Part shown: positions 46,037-58,342 of the stretch, in pieces
Position numbering within the stretch: the first letter of the stretch is position 1
Layout: each line of letters begins with the position of its first letter
NCBI GenBank assembly: GCA_010094045.1
Contig: ML986621.1
Location: 186,001 to 250,000, forward strand
Direction: 5' to 3'
DNA from: Lojkania enalia
Lineage: Eukaryota; Ascomycota; Dothideomycetes; Pleosporales
Length of the DNA: 64,000 nucleotides
Position numbers and translations under genes: made by a program
The notes under the pieces: model-generated
Seen by the model: the letters and a program-made list of their open reading frames with translations, nothing else
Told to the model about the DNA's origin: nothing
Database searches by the model: none

Positions 46037-47582
46037 CTACACGCCAGGCATAGCACCCGGCATCCCCCTCTGCCCAGCGAACTCACCGCTAAATCGATTC
46101 GATCGACTAGATTCTCCATGATACACCGGAGGTCTTTCACCCCTCCACCGCATCCCTTCTACATCTCGACTCCGACTCCGTTCTCCTGCCTGTACCTCTG
46201 CTTCGCGTAACTTTGCGCCTTCGGCTTCTATCCGCGCTTCTAGCGACGTCGCCGCGGACGTCGGCGGCATGAACGATTCCCGTCTTCTCTGGCCATGGGG
46301 GTTTCCTTCGTTATCTGCAGTATCTATCCCGACCGTCGGACCAAGGCCGTCACCTTGCACATCGTCCTGCTCATCTGTGACTGCGCTGTCTTGATCTCCT
46401 GCCATACCCCTCGTGTTCCTTTTCCGTGGCCATAGGCTAGGAAGGACTATCTGCTGGAAGCGTGGTTCGACAGCTCGTTCATCGAACCATGCGTGTACGC
46501 GAGATTCTATGAGTTGTGCGATTTTGGGCACATCCTGGAGGCGAGAGCGGGAGCCTACAAGAGACCGGATAGATAGGTCGAGACGGTAGTCGTCGAGGAA
46601 TGTGAAAGCTAGGGTTGTAGGGCGAGACGGTGCAGTGCCTGAGGATGTCGATGGCCGGGACGAGGACGCGTGTTGGTCTTGTGGATTCGGTGTTGGGCTC
46701 GGGGTATTTGCTGTGGTAGACGGTGGGGAGGACGAAGGGATGAATGATACTGCCAATGTCCCTGAGAATCTCACGACGCTGACAGCCAGCGCGACAGGTA
46801 GGACGGCGACAAGGGGTTTTGGGTAATTCAGCACGAGGGTCGTTTCTACACCTAGGGTTATCACGTCGCTCAGGTCGACGTCCATTCTCGCCTGCAGTCG
46901 TCCTTCTTCCCCGTTTCCCACTCCTAATCCTGTGCCGCTCCAGAATCCCTCCTCAGCGGGCATAACGCGGCAGTTACTGAATATGGGGAACTCGTCGCCG
47001 AGGGCGATTTCTGTAACTCGTATTTCGCCAATCCAGTCTGGTTTACTTTCCGAATTGAGCACTTCGTTTAAAGAGGTAAGGACGGCATCGTCTTGGCGAG
47101 CGTCTGCGCGCAGCTGCGCGATTGTTTGGGCGACGAGGACGTTGAACCAGTCTAGACTCTCCGGTTGATGGCCCTTCACATTGTAGTATGTCTTAGCCAA
47201 TATAGTACCTATGCTCGGACCTCCGCTGTGAACCTCCCGCTTTACTATGTTACTTCGCGAATGCTTGTGGTGCAATGTCTGAGAAGTAGAGTTTGCGCGC
47301 GCACGGGTTTGGAGGGATGATTGGTGGGCAAGCGTTCGGGCGCGACGCAGAGAAGAGAGGTGTAATGCGCGGTCGTCGGCGGATGGAGGATCCCCGAATA
47401 TGAAGAATTTTATGAAGCAAAAGATAAGAAGCGCGATTGATAGCTGGCCGAGAAGGAAACCTTGGGTGAATGAGAGGCTGCAGGTCAGATTAGCGGGGAA
47501 GCTTGAGATGCAGACGAGGCAGTGCTGGGCCTTACGAGGAGCCTTGGGCGGGCTGAGGTTGGGGCGTCGGTTGCCGTGCCAT
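46037..47582 (-). CDS. mmm1: Mmm1, ER subunit of the ERMES tether
   Basis: Maintenance of mitochondrial morphology protein 1: an ER membrane protein with a cytosolic lipid-binding SMP domain, linking ER and mitochondria together with Mdm10/Mdm12/Mdm34. Exons 47582-47536 and 47477-46037, with a 58-nt intron (GTAAGG...branch GCTAATC...CTGCAG) in phase 2; 495 residues. The short N-terminus (MARQPTPQPQPAQGSS) precedes SLSFTQGFLLGQLS, then the membrane segment IALLIFCFIKFFIFG. The SMP domain runs about 110-400 (SLDWFNVLVAQTIAQLRADA, FPIFSNCRV, DVDLSDVITLGVETTLVLNYP). A longer frame reading from an ATG at 47635 retains the intron and is judged wrong. The tail is Arg/Glu-rich and disordered. Divergent from glutathione synthetase. 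Confidence 0.93.
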
Positions 47583-47900
47583 TGCGCACGCAAGGGGAGA
47601 TTCCTGGCTACGAGTGCATTGTTTGCTGTGAACAACTTTCCGCGAGTTTGTGAACGCGAAGTTCGTGATGAGGTACGTCAAGCCGGACCCCTGTCGTTGC
47701 GGTATCGATAAGGTGTGCGCCTTCCGTTGCCGTTCCGAGCTTCGGCTCGTTGATGAGACAATCGCCTAATTAACGCAGAAGCTTCTACTCGGAATGGTCA
47801 GATCTTGCTACGCCCTTCAGTCACTATCTTCTAAGGCTCCCCTTTTACATACGGTTATCCTGCGTGCATAGCTACTGGTTGAGTGGTTTAGCATGCCACA
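47583..47900. promoter_or_regulatory. Shared divergent promoter mmm1 / gsh2
   Basis: 318 bp between outward-reading genes. No well-known factor site stands out to me. A palindrome-like CCGAGCTTCGGCTCG is at about 47735-47749. Confidence 0.35.
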
Positions 47901-49539
47901 ATGGCAGCAGCCGTCAAACATGCGGAATACCCACCAGATCTATCGCCGGAAGAACAGCAATATCTGCTTACAAACATCAAAGACTGGTCAATAGCTCATG
48001 GACTAGCAGTGCGGCCTGCTCCATCCTTCGTCTCGCAGGCACAGGACCCTTCAGGTGTCTTGGCTACAACCGCACCTATAACCTTGTTTCCGAGTCTTTT
48101 CCCGCGGTCTTGTTTCGAGCAGGGCTTGGCGATACAGAATGCTTATAATGAGCTGTATTCTGCCATTGCAAGAGACGAAGAGTGGCTAAAGGGTATCGTC
48201 GAAGAGTAAGTATATTGATTATATCTGTTTTGATAGATGCTAAGCAAGGAATGAAAAGGTTAATACACGTTGACGACTTCGTAGAAAGGCTATGGAACGT
48301 GCACCTAGAGGTAAAGAAGGAAGGATACGTCCAGGTACGCAAGCAACCTTCAGATATGACGGCATTAATGTAGAACAGGACCTATCGCTTGGATTGTTCC
48401 GGTCCGACTATATGGTCCATTCAGACCAGAGCAGTCACTCTCTAGGCATAAAGCAAGTGGAGTTCAATACCATTGCGTCTTCCTTTGGCGGCTTGTCATC
48501 TCGAGTGTCTAGCATGCATAGACATCTGTTATATATTGATGCTTATCCGTCATCAAGCTCCTCCATCATCAAGGCCGATGCTTTGCGTCAAAGTAAAGCC
48601 ACATCATCTCTCGCTCTGGGTCTGGCTGCCGCTCATTCTGCCTATGGATCCTCGCGAACAGGTCTTCCTCTCTGTGTTCTATTTGTGGTTCAAGATCCCG
48701 AGCGGAACGTGTTCGACCAGCGGCATCTACAGTACGCCCTACTTGAAGAGAGCGGTGTCCATGCCTTCCGGCTTCCTTTCCATCAAACCTTATCAGATAC
48801 TAAAGCAGACCTGGATCGCAACCTCCTATACACGCCCCCTAGCTCTCCGTCAACCACCTATGAAGTCACTACGATATACTTCCGTGCAGGATACTCCCCA
48901 GACGATCATCCGAGGGAAGAAGACTGGACTGCACGGGTCCATTTAGAACGGAGCAGAGCGATCAAATGCCCAAGCATCCTAACTCAACTGGCTGGGTGCA
49001 AGAAGGTTCAACAAGTACTTGCAACGCCCCATTCCCCCCATCTAAGGCGCTTTCTACCTGACGAAACGTTGGCTTCACGCGTCTTGGAAACTTTTGCCCC
49101 TATATATCCGCTAGACGAGAGTAAAGCCGGCCAGGAGGCCAGAAATCTAGCGACAAATCCAGACTCAGCCTGCAAATATGTGCTAAAGCCCCAGCGGGAG
49201 GGTGGAGGAAACAATATTTATCGCAAAGCAATTCCCAATTTTCTCAAGGGCCTTCCACAGACGCATTGGCCCGCCTATATCTTGATGGAGATGATTGAAC
49301 CCCCGCCATTAAGGAACGCTATTCTCCGCAACGGCGAGGTTCAAAGGGGCGGTGTGATCAGCGAGCTGGGCGTCTATGGGGTATGCCTGTGGAGGAAGGG
49401 GTCTGGCGAAAGTGACAAAGGCGAGGTTCTCCAGAACTGGGAGGCTGGTTACCTCCTCCGAACGAAAGGCGATCAGAGCGAGGAGGGCGGTGTGGCGGCG
49501 GGCTTTGGTGCAGTTGACAGTTGCTGTTTGGTAGACTAA
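47901..49539 (+). CDS. gsh2: Glutathione synthetase
   Basis: ATP-dependent ligase joining gamma-glutamylcysteine and glycine, the last step of glutathione synthesis, in the cytosol. Exons 47901-48205, 48259-48334 and 48379-49539; 513 residues, close to the usual eukaryotic length. Signatures: LGLFRSDYM, KQVEFNTIASSFGGL (substrate-binding Glu/Asn), the glycine-rich ATP-lid motif KPQREGGGNN, and the C-terminal SELGVYGVCLW. Both introns are short with GTAAGT/GTACGC donors. The long frame at 48473-48946 is an out-of-frame shadow. Confidence 0.96.
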
Positions 49540-51526
49540 GGGGCCGCTCCGCAATACAGCTATCGGGGATGGAGAAGGGCGCGTGGTGTGTGATTGGCGA
49601 AGAAGGTTAGCAAAGAAGACCATCTGAGGGTCGTCTGGAGCGGAGAGGCCTTCTTAAGACGCTTGATGCTGTGCAACTGCAACGTTCCTCTCCCTTCGAT
49701 GGACACTCGTTCACTATTCTCGCCAAAACGCTAGCATGCTTGCATTGGGTAGTTGCTTCGGGTGAAGCACCTGCGTTACACTACGAATACACTGCGAACG
49801 TTATCGTGCCAATACACTTTCCGTGTCCCGCCCCTCACCGAAGTGAACTGTCTTCTAGAGGGAGTCGTAGACACCCACCCCGAAGCTCCGTTAATGAGAG
49901 CGGGGGATTTCCTTGTGCAACAGTGGAGCCGCTGCTATTGATTGACCGTACTCGCTAGGAACAACCTTTTGCTAGGATCTTGGGACTGGATCTTCACACA
50001 CGAACAGACTTATTCGAACGACCATTTTTCTTTTGTGCACTACAGGACCCGGGTATATGTATCTTTTGCAGCTGTCGTCCCTCCTCCACGGCAATATTCC
50101 GAGGCGAGGAAGGTGGAACGAGCGTAGAGCATAGAGCACAGAGCACAGAGCAGGTTGGACCTGGATTTTCGGCACCGTAGTCGATCAGCGCAGAACGAGC
50201 CGCTCCTTGGCGATCCTCATTGGCCGGCACGTGGTTCCGATCTCTGGAATGGCTCAATGGCTCACTTTCTTGTTTTGAATCCAGCGTGATCGAAGACGCT
50301 TTTGTATTCAAGGAGCATATATATGATGTACTTGAAGACCAAGGCAGGGCAGCAGCCTGGCAGCCATGTTACCGGCACGCCCATCCGGTGTCACGTTCTG
50401 AAATGCAGGGCCTCGCCTGGAGTACCACCACATAGCGAAGCTCACTTCATGCGCTCGAACCATGCATCCCCTGAAGCTGCAAGTGGAGTGATTGGCGGCG
50501 CCACGACCTCGTCTCCGGTAAATCGCCCGCAAGCCCTACGACAAGCACGAAAAGCACGGAAAGAGGCGGACCATAATTGGCTCGTGTGCTTAATCTCGCG
50601 TAGCTCAAAGCGTGTTTGCTCGACGCGTCAAGCTCATCAACCTCCCACATCAGGCTCACGCTTTCATGCACACTGCTCCGAACTGGCACACGCAATGGCC
50701 GTCACACTCATTGGCCCTCATATCCACGGATGCACAGGACATAGATACGTACAGGACAGGACAGGGCAGTGCCGAGGGAGCAGTGGGCGCTGGCTCAGCT
50801 GCGTGCGCAAGACCTGCCGCCCAACAGGCCGATCGAGCTCCCTTTTCTAAATCTGCGTTGTCAGGACGGCATTGGACATGGCCGCTTATCCCTTCTGTGT
50901 ATAGTCGCCCGCCCAGCCTCGCAGCATCTGAAGCTGGATGGCCGGTGGTGGCTGGCTGGCAATTTCCCTTGAGCCTCGAGCAACCCTCGTCGCGGTAAAG
51001 GGCGTCCGCCGTTGACGCCGCTGCGAGCGAGGAGCTCCCATTGCCCAAGATTACCTCCAGGGCTCTGCCCCAGCGGGTCCTGGGGCCTAAGCTCCTCGCT
51101 TTCTGCGGCGTGCGATGCCAATTGACGATCATGCTTGACGGCTCCGCGATCCAGTTGCTTTTATCACTGGTTTGACATCCCTGCTCTGCCAATCTTGCCT
51201 TGATTTCTTTGCTGCATCTCCCCTCCTCCTCCGACAGGCCCTCCCGCTCCTATGCCTACGTCTCCTTTGCATCACCCTCGGCGATAAGCTGCCCACGCTC
51301 GTTGATATCAATTCCACTCATTCGTTGAACCTGCATACATTCTCTTCCGACGCCTTTCCGTTCCTCTTTCTTTTCAGTTGCGCATCGTTCTCTCATTCCC
51401 GTCACCCAGTGCCGCGGCTTCCCTCTCCAGGCGCAGCTTCCTACGCGCCAGCAGACTAATCACTCATGGCCATTGTCCGTCCCCAGCGTTGAATGCTGAA
51501 CATCTCACTCCACCTGCAGCTTCGCC
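49540..51526. other. Intergenic
   Basis: About 2 kb upstream of the DUF4203-like gene. Many overlapping frames of 60-180 codons on both strands reflect GC-rich sequence and lack conserved motifs. Small AGAGCACAGAGCA-type repeats occur near 50128-50153. 51180-51520 is pyrimidine-rich and probably the 5' leader. Confidence 0.45.
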
Positions 51527-54500
51527 ATGCGGTCTGAACGCTATCTGCTCATCGCCGTTGCTCTTCTTGTTTGTCTGGACCTCGCAGTTGCGCTTCGGCA
51601 TCCTCTCTACGCCCGGCAAGATGACAGCCCTTCATCCCGCATCTCACAGGCCCCTTCCTCTGCCAGAAGCGAGCCCTCTCAAGCCCCGTCCTCAACTCCA
51701 GTCGACAAGGATGAATCCTCATCTGCGCGCGGGCCTGCGCAAACGTCGCGGGCAGGCGATGCTCCCTCTACTCCTCCCGTCAAGCCGGCTTCAAGCGCCG
51801 TTCTCCACGCTTCGGTTACGGCGGCGTCGAACGAACCTTTGCCGTCTTCAACAGGTGATGTGCCGTCAAGATTCTGTTTCAGGCGCTTCCCAACTAACCT
51901 TCCCTCAGCCGCGGCTACCCCAAATCCACTTCCCATCAAGCCGAAGATCACCCCCGCAATGGGCATATCAGGAGTTATATTGCTGATATCAGGCATCGTA
52001 TATACTGTAATTGGCATCAAGAATAAGTGGTATGAAAGAATTGGTCGCCTGTTTCAGATGTCTCTAACCTCACTTAGGCTGTATGTTTTCTTCTCAGCAG
52101 CGTATTTAGCCAGCCTCTCTGTCTCAGTACGTTCCCAATTATTGCATGGACAGGAGTCTTACTAATCCGAATCTTCCCAAGGTTCTCATCGTCTATCTCA
52201 TGAGCCCGCCTGTTTCAGATGCTGTGCAGGGAGCTTTCTTCGTTGCTGCATTCGTGACAGGGTTGATATTCGGCGGCCTGGCCCTGGTATTTCCGGATAT
52301 CACTGACGGACTCGGATGTTTACTGGGCGGCTTCTGCCTTAGCATGTGGTTTCTTACACTAAAAGAGGGAGGCCTGATTACTTCGACCACCGGTCGTGCC
52401 ATCTTTATTGGCGTCATGAGCTTCGCAGGATTTTCCCTGTCATTCAGTCACTACACCCGAAACTATGGCTTGATTGTTTCAATATCCTTTGCAGGAGCCA
52501 CAGTCACAGTCCTTGGCATAGACTGTTTGAGCCGCGCCGGCTGGAAGGAGTTCTGGCTCTACCTATGGGGTAAGTGTCTGTATTGCTTCCTTTGCTAGCT
52601 TCACTAATTAATCTAGATTTGAATTCGAGCACCTTTCCCTTGAACACCAATACGTACCCAATAACTAAGGGCATCAGGGTTGAGGTAGCTTGTGTTATCA
52701 TCATTTGTGTGGGAGGCTTGGTGTCTCAGATGAAGTTGTGGAAACTGGTAAAAGAACGCCGCGAAAAGAATGCCAGTCAGCGGCTAGAAAGGGAGGAAAA
52801 CATACAACGAGAAGAGGAGGAACTTGGCCGCAGGATTGAAGATAATTTCTCTAGAGAACGCGCGCAGTGGGAAGCTACTTATGGCGACAAGTCGTTGGCT
52901 CACGATTCCGCATTTGATTCATCCAACAATTCGGTGCAGAAGAGTTCATTCAGCCTCAAGGAGAAAGGGTTGTCAGAGAGCGTAGAAATGGTCGACATAA
53001 CTCCCCAACAGCCAACTAGCGTGGGAAGAGCAAGCTCAAAGGCGTCCGGCAAGCGTGCCATGACAGGACCCAAAGTCACCGTGACCGTTTTACAGGAGGA
53101 CGATATCCAAGAAATCGATCACGAGGGCAATCCGGTTCCCCCTAAAAAATCCGTCTCGACAAGGCTTTCCAATACTATAGAAAATATTGACAACAGCGCG
53201 CGTAACTCGGTAGAGCAAGTCTCGGTAGAACCGAGTGGCGCTTCGCGATCGGTTTCCGCAAGGAGTTCTTTGCGCGCTTCAGTTCCGCCGCCTCCGGCGG
53301 TCGTGCCTTTGCCCTTCACGATACCAAAAGAAGAGGATACTCAAAGTCAGGAAGATGATAACGCGTCGGTGTCAGCTGTACCTGAATCTGTGCATACCAC
53401 TTTGTCTAACAGACGCTCATTGGTTAAACGCCTCTCTGGTGGCTCGGCGCTGAAGCGATTTTCGAGAGCTTCGGTAGATGATTCGGACATGGAGGAAGCA
53501 CTAATAGTACCTCATATTGAGGATGATCGAGCCTCATCCGTTGCTGCGACTCTAGACGACGACCTTTCTCTACCAGACGTCTCACCTCCACACACGCCCT
53601 TAGCTCTAGATGACTCCGAGCGTTCCGCTCCGAATGATATTGTTGATGCGTCAAAGGCGCCAAAAGAGGCAATCACAAAAGATGTAGAAGTTGAAAGGGG
53701 CGATTTTGGCGAGGCGTTCCGGATACCATCGTCAAGTGTAGCGCTTAGCGAATCCAACCCGACAACTTCCAAGTCCGCTGACGACAAGCTTAACGAAGGA
53801 GATACCGGCAAAGCCAATAAAGTAATGACTTTTGCGGTCTCGGTTAACAGAGAACCCCAGAACCCAACAACCGCACGGGCAATCACTCGACAATCCCTAA
53901 CAATAAGCACCGATCCTAAAGCTGATCCACGTAGGTCGAAACGGACATCGTCGAGTAGCTTCCGGCAACCCTCAAGTATAGTAGGCTCAATTACACATGA
54001 TAATGGGCCGCGAAGCCCTCACTCACCCTCCACCAAATCTGGAGATGCTTCCCGAAGCTCCCGCATCGAGTCGCATAATGGGGGCCTATCAGGTGCTCTT
54101 CCGGAAAAGATGTCCAAAGTTGCTAAGTCATATAGGACGAATGAATGGGCAAAGCACTTGGAATCTGCTGAAAAGCCGGAGGTTGATGATATTCCCGAGC
54201 CGGAGTCTCCCGGTGTCCGCCTAGAAGGAAAGGTCGAAGAAGTTGCTAACTCCATCACCATTTCCACGACAAAGGCAAGGAGGGAATCCACTAGTAGTAA
54301 TGTGCATCGGAACAGTAACCTTGCCCGGTCTTCTTCCGACCTGACAAAATATGCACACGCCGGCAGTCTACAAGCTCTGTCACGGCCCCCATCTGCCGTC
54401 GCTCTTTCTAGTCAACCCGTTCCCCCTTCAGCATTTCCCGCGAGCGGTATTTCTCGGGCAGGGTCAAAGATGCAGAATAGAGGTTTCCGGAGCTCATCGA

Positions 54501-55117
54501 CACCGTATCTTACCCCAGCAGCCCTGGAAAGTCCAGCAGAAGAACTGGCCCCCACTAAGATTTCGCCAATACCTTCCACGATACCTGATAACACATTGAT
54601 GAGCCAAAGAGAAGCACTTGTCCGGAACAAAGTAACATCACACTCATTCGCGCCTCAAGCCTCCACCCCGAATTTAGTGGCAGGATCTGATACAGAAAAC
54701 ATCACGTTGGCCCAGCGAAAACAGCAAATTCAAAATCAAAGTGCTCCACTAATGTCTCAACAATGGCGACAGAGCAGCTGGGCCAATGGCAGTCAGATGC
54801 AGATATACGATTCACATCAACCGAAGCGGACTCCCACGGGCTCAGATCAAGAGAGACGCGAAGTTATGTTGGCAAATTGGAGAGAGTCGATACGACAAAA
54901 TGTAGCCCCAGCCCAGGTAGCGGTGGTAGATGAGCAGACGCGACGAGCGGCAATGATTAATGACAGAAGACAGAAAGAAGCGATAAAACAGCAGCAGGAC
55001 ATGGCAGCGCAATATCGCGATTCTATGATGGGCAGCATGATGCGCAGCAATGAAATGCTAGATGCACATAGGGAGGCCATGCGGCGGATGCAAGCAAAAG
55101 CAAACAAGAAAGCATGA
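51527..55117 (+). CDS. Multi-pass membrane protein, DUF4203/TM7S3-TM198-like, with long cytosolic tail
   Basis: 1128 residues from exons 51527-51854, 51909-52029, 52078-52126, 52182-52569 and 52617-55117. A signal peptide (MRSERYLLIAVALLVCLDLAVA) is followed by a Ser/Pro-rich ectodomain of about 90 residues. Seven or so membrane segments follow at about 125-330: MGISGVILLISGIVYTVIG, LYVFFSAAYLASLSV, AFFVAAFVTGLIFGGLALVF, CLLGGFCLSMWFL, IFIGVMSFAGFSL, IVSISFAGATVTVLGI and VACVIIICVGGLV. The tail of about 790 residues begins with a charged coiled coil (LVKERREKNASQRLEREE), continues as Ser-rich disorder and ends in a helical Met-rich segment. The layout matches fungal proteins with the DUF4203 domain; molecular function unknown, membrane compartment not determined. 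Confidence 0.85.
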
Positions 55118-56923
55118 TAAATGCAAATCGCGTATGATGAACCGTGTCAGCCTCATGAACCGCAGCACATGCGCATTTGGATCTATAGAATGGGCGATAT
55201 AGATTCAGCTGCGATAAGGGCAGTACGTAGCTTTTCATTTGATATTCTGGGTATGATATCCTGAACGGAAATGTGGGTACAACTGGGACATTTATCGATT
55301 CTTCAATCTCGGCGTTTTTATGCATGACCTAGGAGATATAGATCAAACTTAGGTTGGGTTAGGGTATCTGGTCGAGCGGATGTTATCTGTGGGTTACGGG
55401 CTTCAGGTGGATAAAAGTGATTACTTTGCGGGCTGAAACTACGTAGGCATTGCAGCTGCGACGACGCACAAGTTACATAATTTCTAGTACTTTAATGCAA
55501 CGATTTGGAGACAGAGCGTGCTATTCGGTCTTATTTGTGTGAGTGTATGTTGTACCTAATCTTTAATGTATTAAGCAAGTATGGCCAAACCTTACTAGTG
55601 AACATGGAAATGTGAAGGACAGGTTAGGTGAGTGAGGCACAATTGTAACGAAAAGAGAATAGCAGGGGTCCTCGATGACCGAATATGAGATCGCCAAGAT
55701 TGTAAGAGGCCTAGACGTCTCAACTTGCGTACTACTAGTTCGTACCCTTGCATGGTTGATGCTTGCTTCCCGATCTCGAAGACTCTGGACCGATCAAGGC
55801 CTGCACCGATGCAACACTATATCAGGGAATTCAAGGACTTCCCTAAAATGTCAGTGGCTGAGAAGAGAGTTGCTTGTGAGGATATGTTTTGCGTTTATAG
55901 CATGGATCCGCTGTGGATTATGGGGATTGTGAGGCGTTTTCATTTGTTGGTTGAGTAGAGTCCCGACCGTTGCTTTCGCATATAATCCTAGTAGATGGTG
56001 ATCAAAGCCCATGAACATTTCTGCTCCAGCATTTAAAGGTTGCTTAATCAGGCAGAATGTTTCACAATTCCTCCTACTATTAGTTTGACAGTTTGATGGC
56101 TTGAATTACTTTTTCTTTTTAAAAAAAAAAAGACTGCCTGCTAGGTTGTATGGGACAGTCTCACATCCGAAACACATCCCATCCACCATAGACTACATCT
56201 AGATGCAAAGAGGCACGGTACTTCGAAACACAACCTTCACTTGCGATTCAATAGCTCCACTCTAAGGTATTTTCCCACTTTCAAAGAGAATAGATATGCC
56301 TGCTCGCCAGACCACGCTTCGCTCCCGCGTAAAGCCCGGCTGAGAAGGACAGCCAGAGTAAGCAAGGCTGAGAAATCTCGAAAAGTAGCATTCCAAATGC
56401 CCGAGTGATGCCCCGCCCGTTCCCCTCCGTGTCTTTTTCTTTGTTTTCTTATCGACCCGCATTTACACCCCCCCCCCCTTTCTCTCTCTCAGTGGTTGCT
56501 TGTTTCTACTCATTGATCGCTCGTTCAGCCAGACTTCTTGCGGCAACGGCCTGGTGCAGGAGGTCCTGCCACATGCGTTCCGCGATCGGCTGGTCCGGGC
56601 TCCAGCGTCACGGAGATAGAGGTCAGGATGCATAATTATATTTGCGGCAGGCCTGATCATCCAGATGGAAAGAAGTGGTATTGTAAATGTGGAATAGAAG
56701 CCGTGTTGCATGTGGATAGACAGTGTGTGTAGTACCGTGCTCTCTTCGATGGTTTCGCTACGTCAAGGAGACCATCCTTACCGGCATTCAGTGTGTTGAC
56801 AAGAATATATAGATCTGCACTGTGCGAGACAGGAAGAGCCTCGATGTGAGTTTTCCCTCTTGGTCAAGGATGGAGAGAGGGCGAGAAGGGATTGGTGTGA
56901 GTTCATATGTACTTTCTGTGGAC
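55118..56923. other. Intergenic with weak small frames
   Basis: A 77-codon plus-strand frame at 55725-55958 (ending EKRVACEDMFCVYSMDPLWIMGIVRRF...) and a Cys-rich one at 56538-56732 (YICGRPDHP...WYCKCGIEAV) look somewhat protein-like but lack clear ATG context or splice partners. A homopolymer A run lies near 56121-56132 and a C run near 56469-56478. Nothing else seen. Confidence 0.4.
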
Positions 56924-58013
56924 ATGGATGTAAGTCTAATTAGAGATGCAGTTGAGCGGGAGAAAACAAACACCAAGCTGCGGGCTCGGTCCGCCTCCTA
57001 TACGCAGAATGCTCAGTTCGAGGGCAATAGCTTCAACAATGTTGGCACGGCGGTTGTGGGTCAGACGGGGGAGCATATCGGGAAAGAAGGTGTGGAATGT
57101 TTCCCTTTTTTACTCAAGGCTAGATTAGTGTCATGGGGTCAACCTAACAATTTTCTGTGAAACGATAGAAATTGCCGGAAACGCGACGAAGAAGTTCAAA
57201 AACGCGAAAAACAAAACAATCAGTTACACAGTCCACCATCACTACCCGCCAATAAATAGCAGTCAGACGAGCTTCGAGCGGCATCCTGACAACATCGATT
57301 CTAGAAGAAGAGACCACTCGACGAGTCCTGTGCCGCACTATACAGAGGGATACCATCAAGCTCCGAGACCATCATTGCCAAGCGAAGACTGGACACAGCA
57401 CCAACCACCCTGGCACAATAGATACCCATACATCCCAGAACCCCATCACAGCCCTCATTCTTCGCAACACCTCCGTAGTCCGTCCCCCTTAAGCCGTCCC
57501 CATCTCGACGGATGGGAAGAGCAGCTATCATTGGCCCTTAATGATGCCCTGGCGCGAGAGCTAGAAAAAGAAAGGGAGCTGAAAGAGAGGTATTACCGTC
57601 TTTGGCGGAAGGCAGTCAAATACGATCCCAACGGCGACCTTCGATACGCCCGCCTGCTTAAGACAACAGTGCGGTATGATCCCAACGACCATCTTCGATA
57701 CGCCCGCCTGCTTAAGACAACAGTGCGGTATGATCCCAACGACCATCTTCGATACGCCCGCCTGCTTAAGACAACAGTGCGATATGATCCCAACGACATC
57801 CGGTTCGCCCGTCTCTGGGCTGCAACAGTCAAGTACGATCTCAGCAAGCCGGTCGGCACCGACGAGAGATTTTCAGACCCAACACCGCCGTCCTCAGCCG
57901 CGTCGATATCGACAGCAGCAACGAGAGGGTCTAGCGGACCTCTGCTTCCGGACCGCAGGCTTAGGCATCGGGAAGGTTTGTGGGGGGTATTGAAGAGATT
58001 CTTATGCTTTTGA
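56924..58013 (+). CDS. Unknown protein with 18-residue tandem repeats and Gly/Asn-rich N-terminus
   Basis: 310 residues from exons 56924-56929 (ATG GAT), 57008-57089 and 57169-58013. Introns have GTAAGT...TACGCAG and GTGTGG...GATAG ends and correct phase. An in-frame ATG at 56870 could add 18 residues. The N-terminus reads MDNAQFEGNSFNNVGTAVVG, then QTGEH; its FNNVG/GQxG pattern recalls the short motifs at the start of fungal NLR-associated proteins, which is suggestive only. A His/Pro-rich linker follows. Then come a charged helix (ALARELEKERELKERY) and about five repeats of 18 residues with core RYARLLKTTVRYDPNDHL, and finally a basic Cys-containing tail. Family not recognised. Convergent with the SesA-like gene that ends at 58343. 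Confidence 0.65.
57639..57800 (+). repeat. Three 54-bp in-frame tandem repeats
   Basis: Units 57639-57692, 57693-57746 and 57747-57800. The first two are identical and the third differs only at the end. Each encodes 18 residues (LRYARLLKTTVRYDPNDH). Diverged half-copies flank the block on both sides, showing an older repeat array recently re-expanded. Confidence 0.92.
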
Positions 58014-58342
58014 ATGATGGACTGGATGGGGTACAGTAGTATTGCAAGGGACGGGGGGGCAATTCAAGGTGGGTCCATCTAGCACATGGAACAACAAGGG
58101 ATCGGGGAATGGTATTCCTATGGTTAGTATTTGGTATTGCTCGAGGAGGTATGAACATGTAGTCATTCGTATTCTTGCACATTAGTTAAGGAGTTCCGAA
58201 CGCCGACAGCCCATTAACGGCCAATATTTTGATTTGAGATTCCTAGAAATACCTTTCCATTTTGCCCTATCCCTGCGCCTCAAAGAAAATCATGCTGCGG
58301 AACAATCCAATCTGAAATAGATTATACCCTCTGAAGTAGAAT

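Noticed and set aside
46602..47168. Plus-strand frames over mmm1
   Set aside because: Antisense to the SMP-domain coding exon; no supporting features.
50302..51192. 182- and 178-codon frames on opposite strands
   Set aside because: They overlap antisense to one another, are rich in Ser/Arg/Ala as expected from GC-rich noncoding DNA, and show no domain.
51378..51986. 202-codon plus-strand frame
   Set aside because: Out-of-frame shadow of the first exons of the DUF4203-like gene.
57594..57840. CRISPR-like direct repeats
   Set aside because: Repeats are contiguous 54-bp units in frame inside an exon, with no unique spacers, in a eukaryotic genome.
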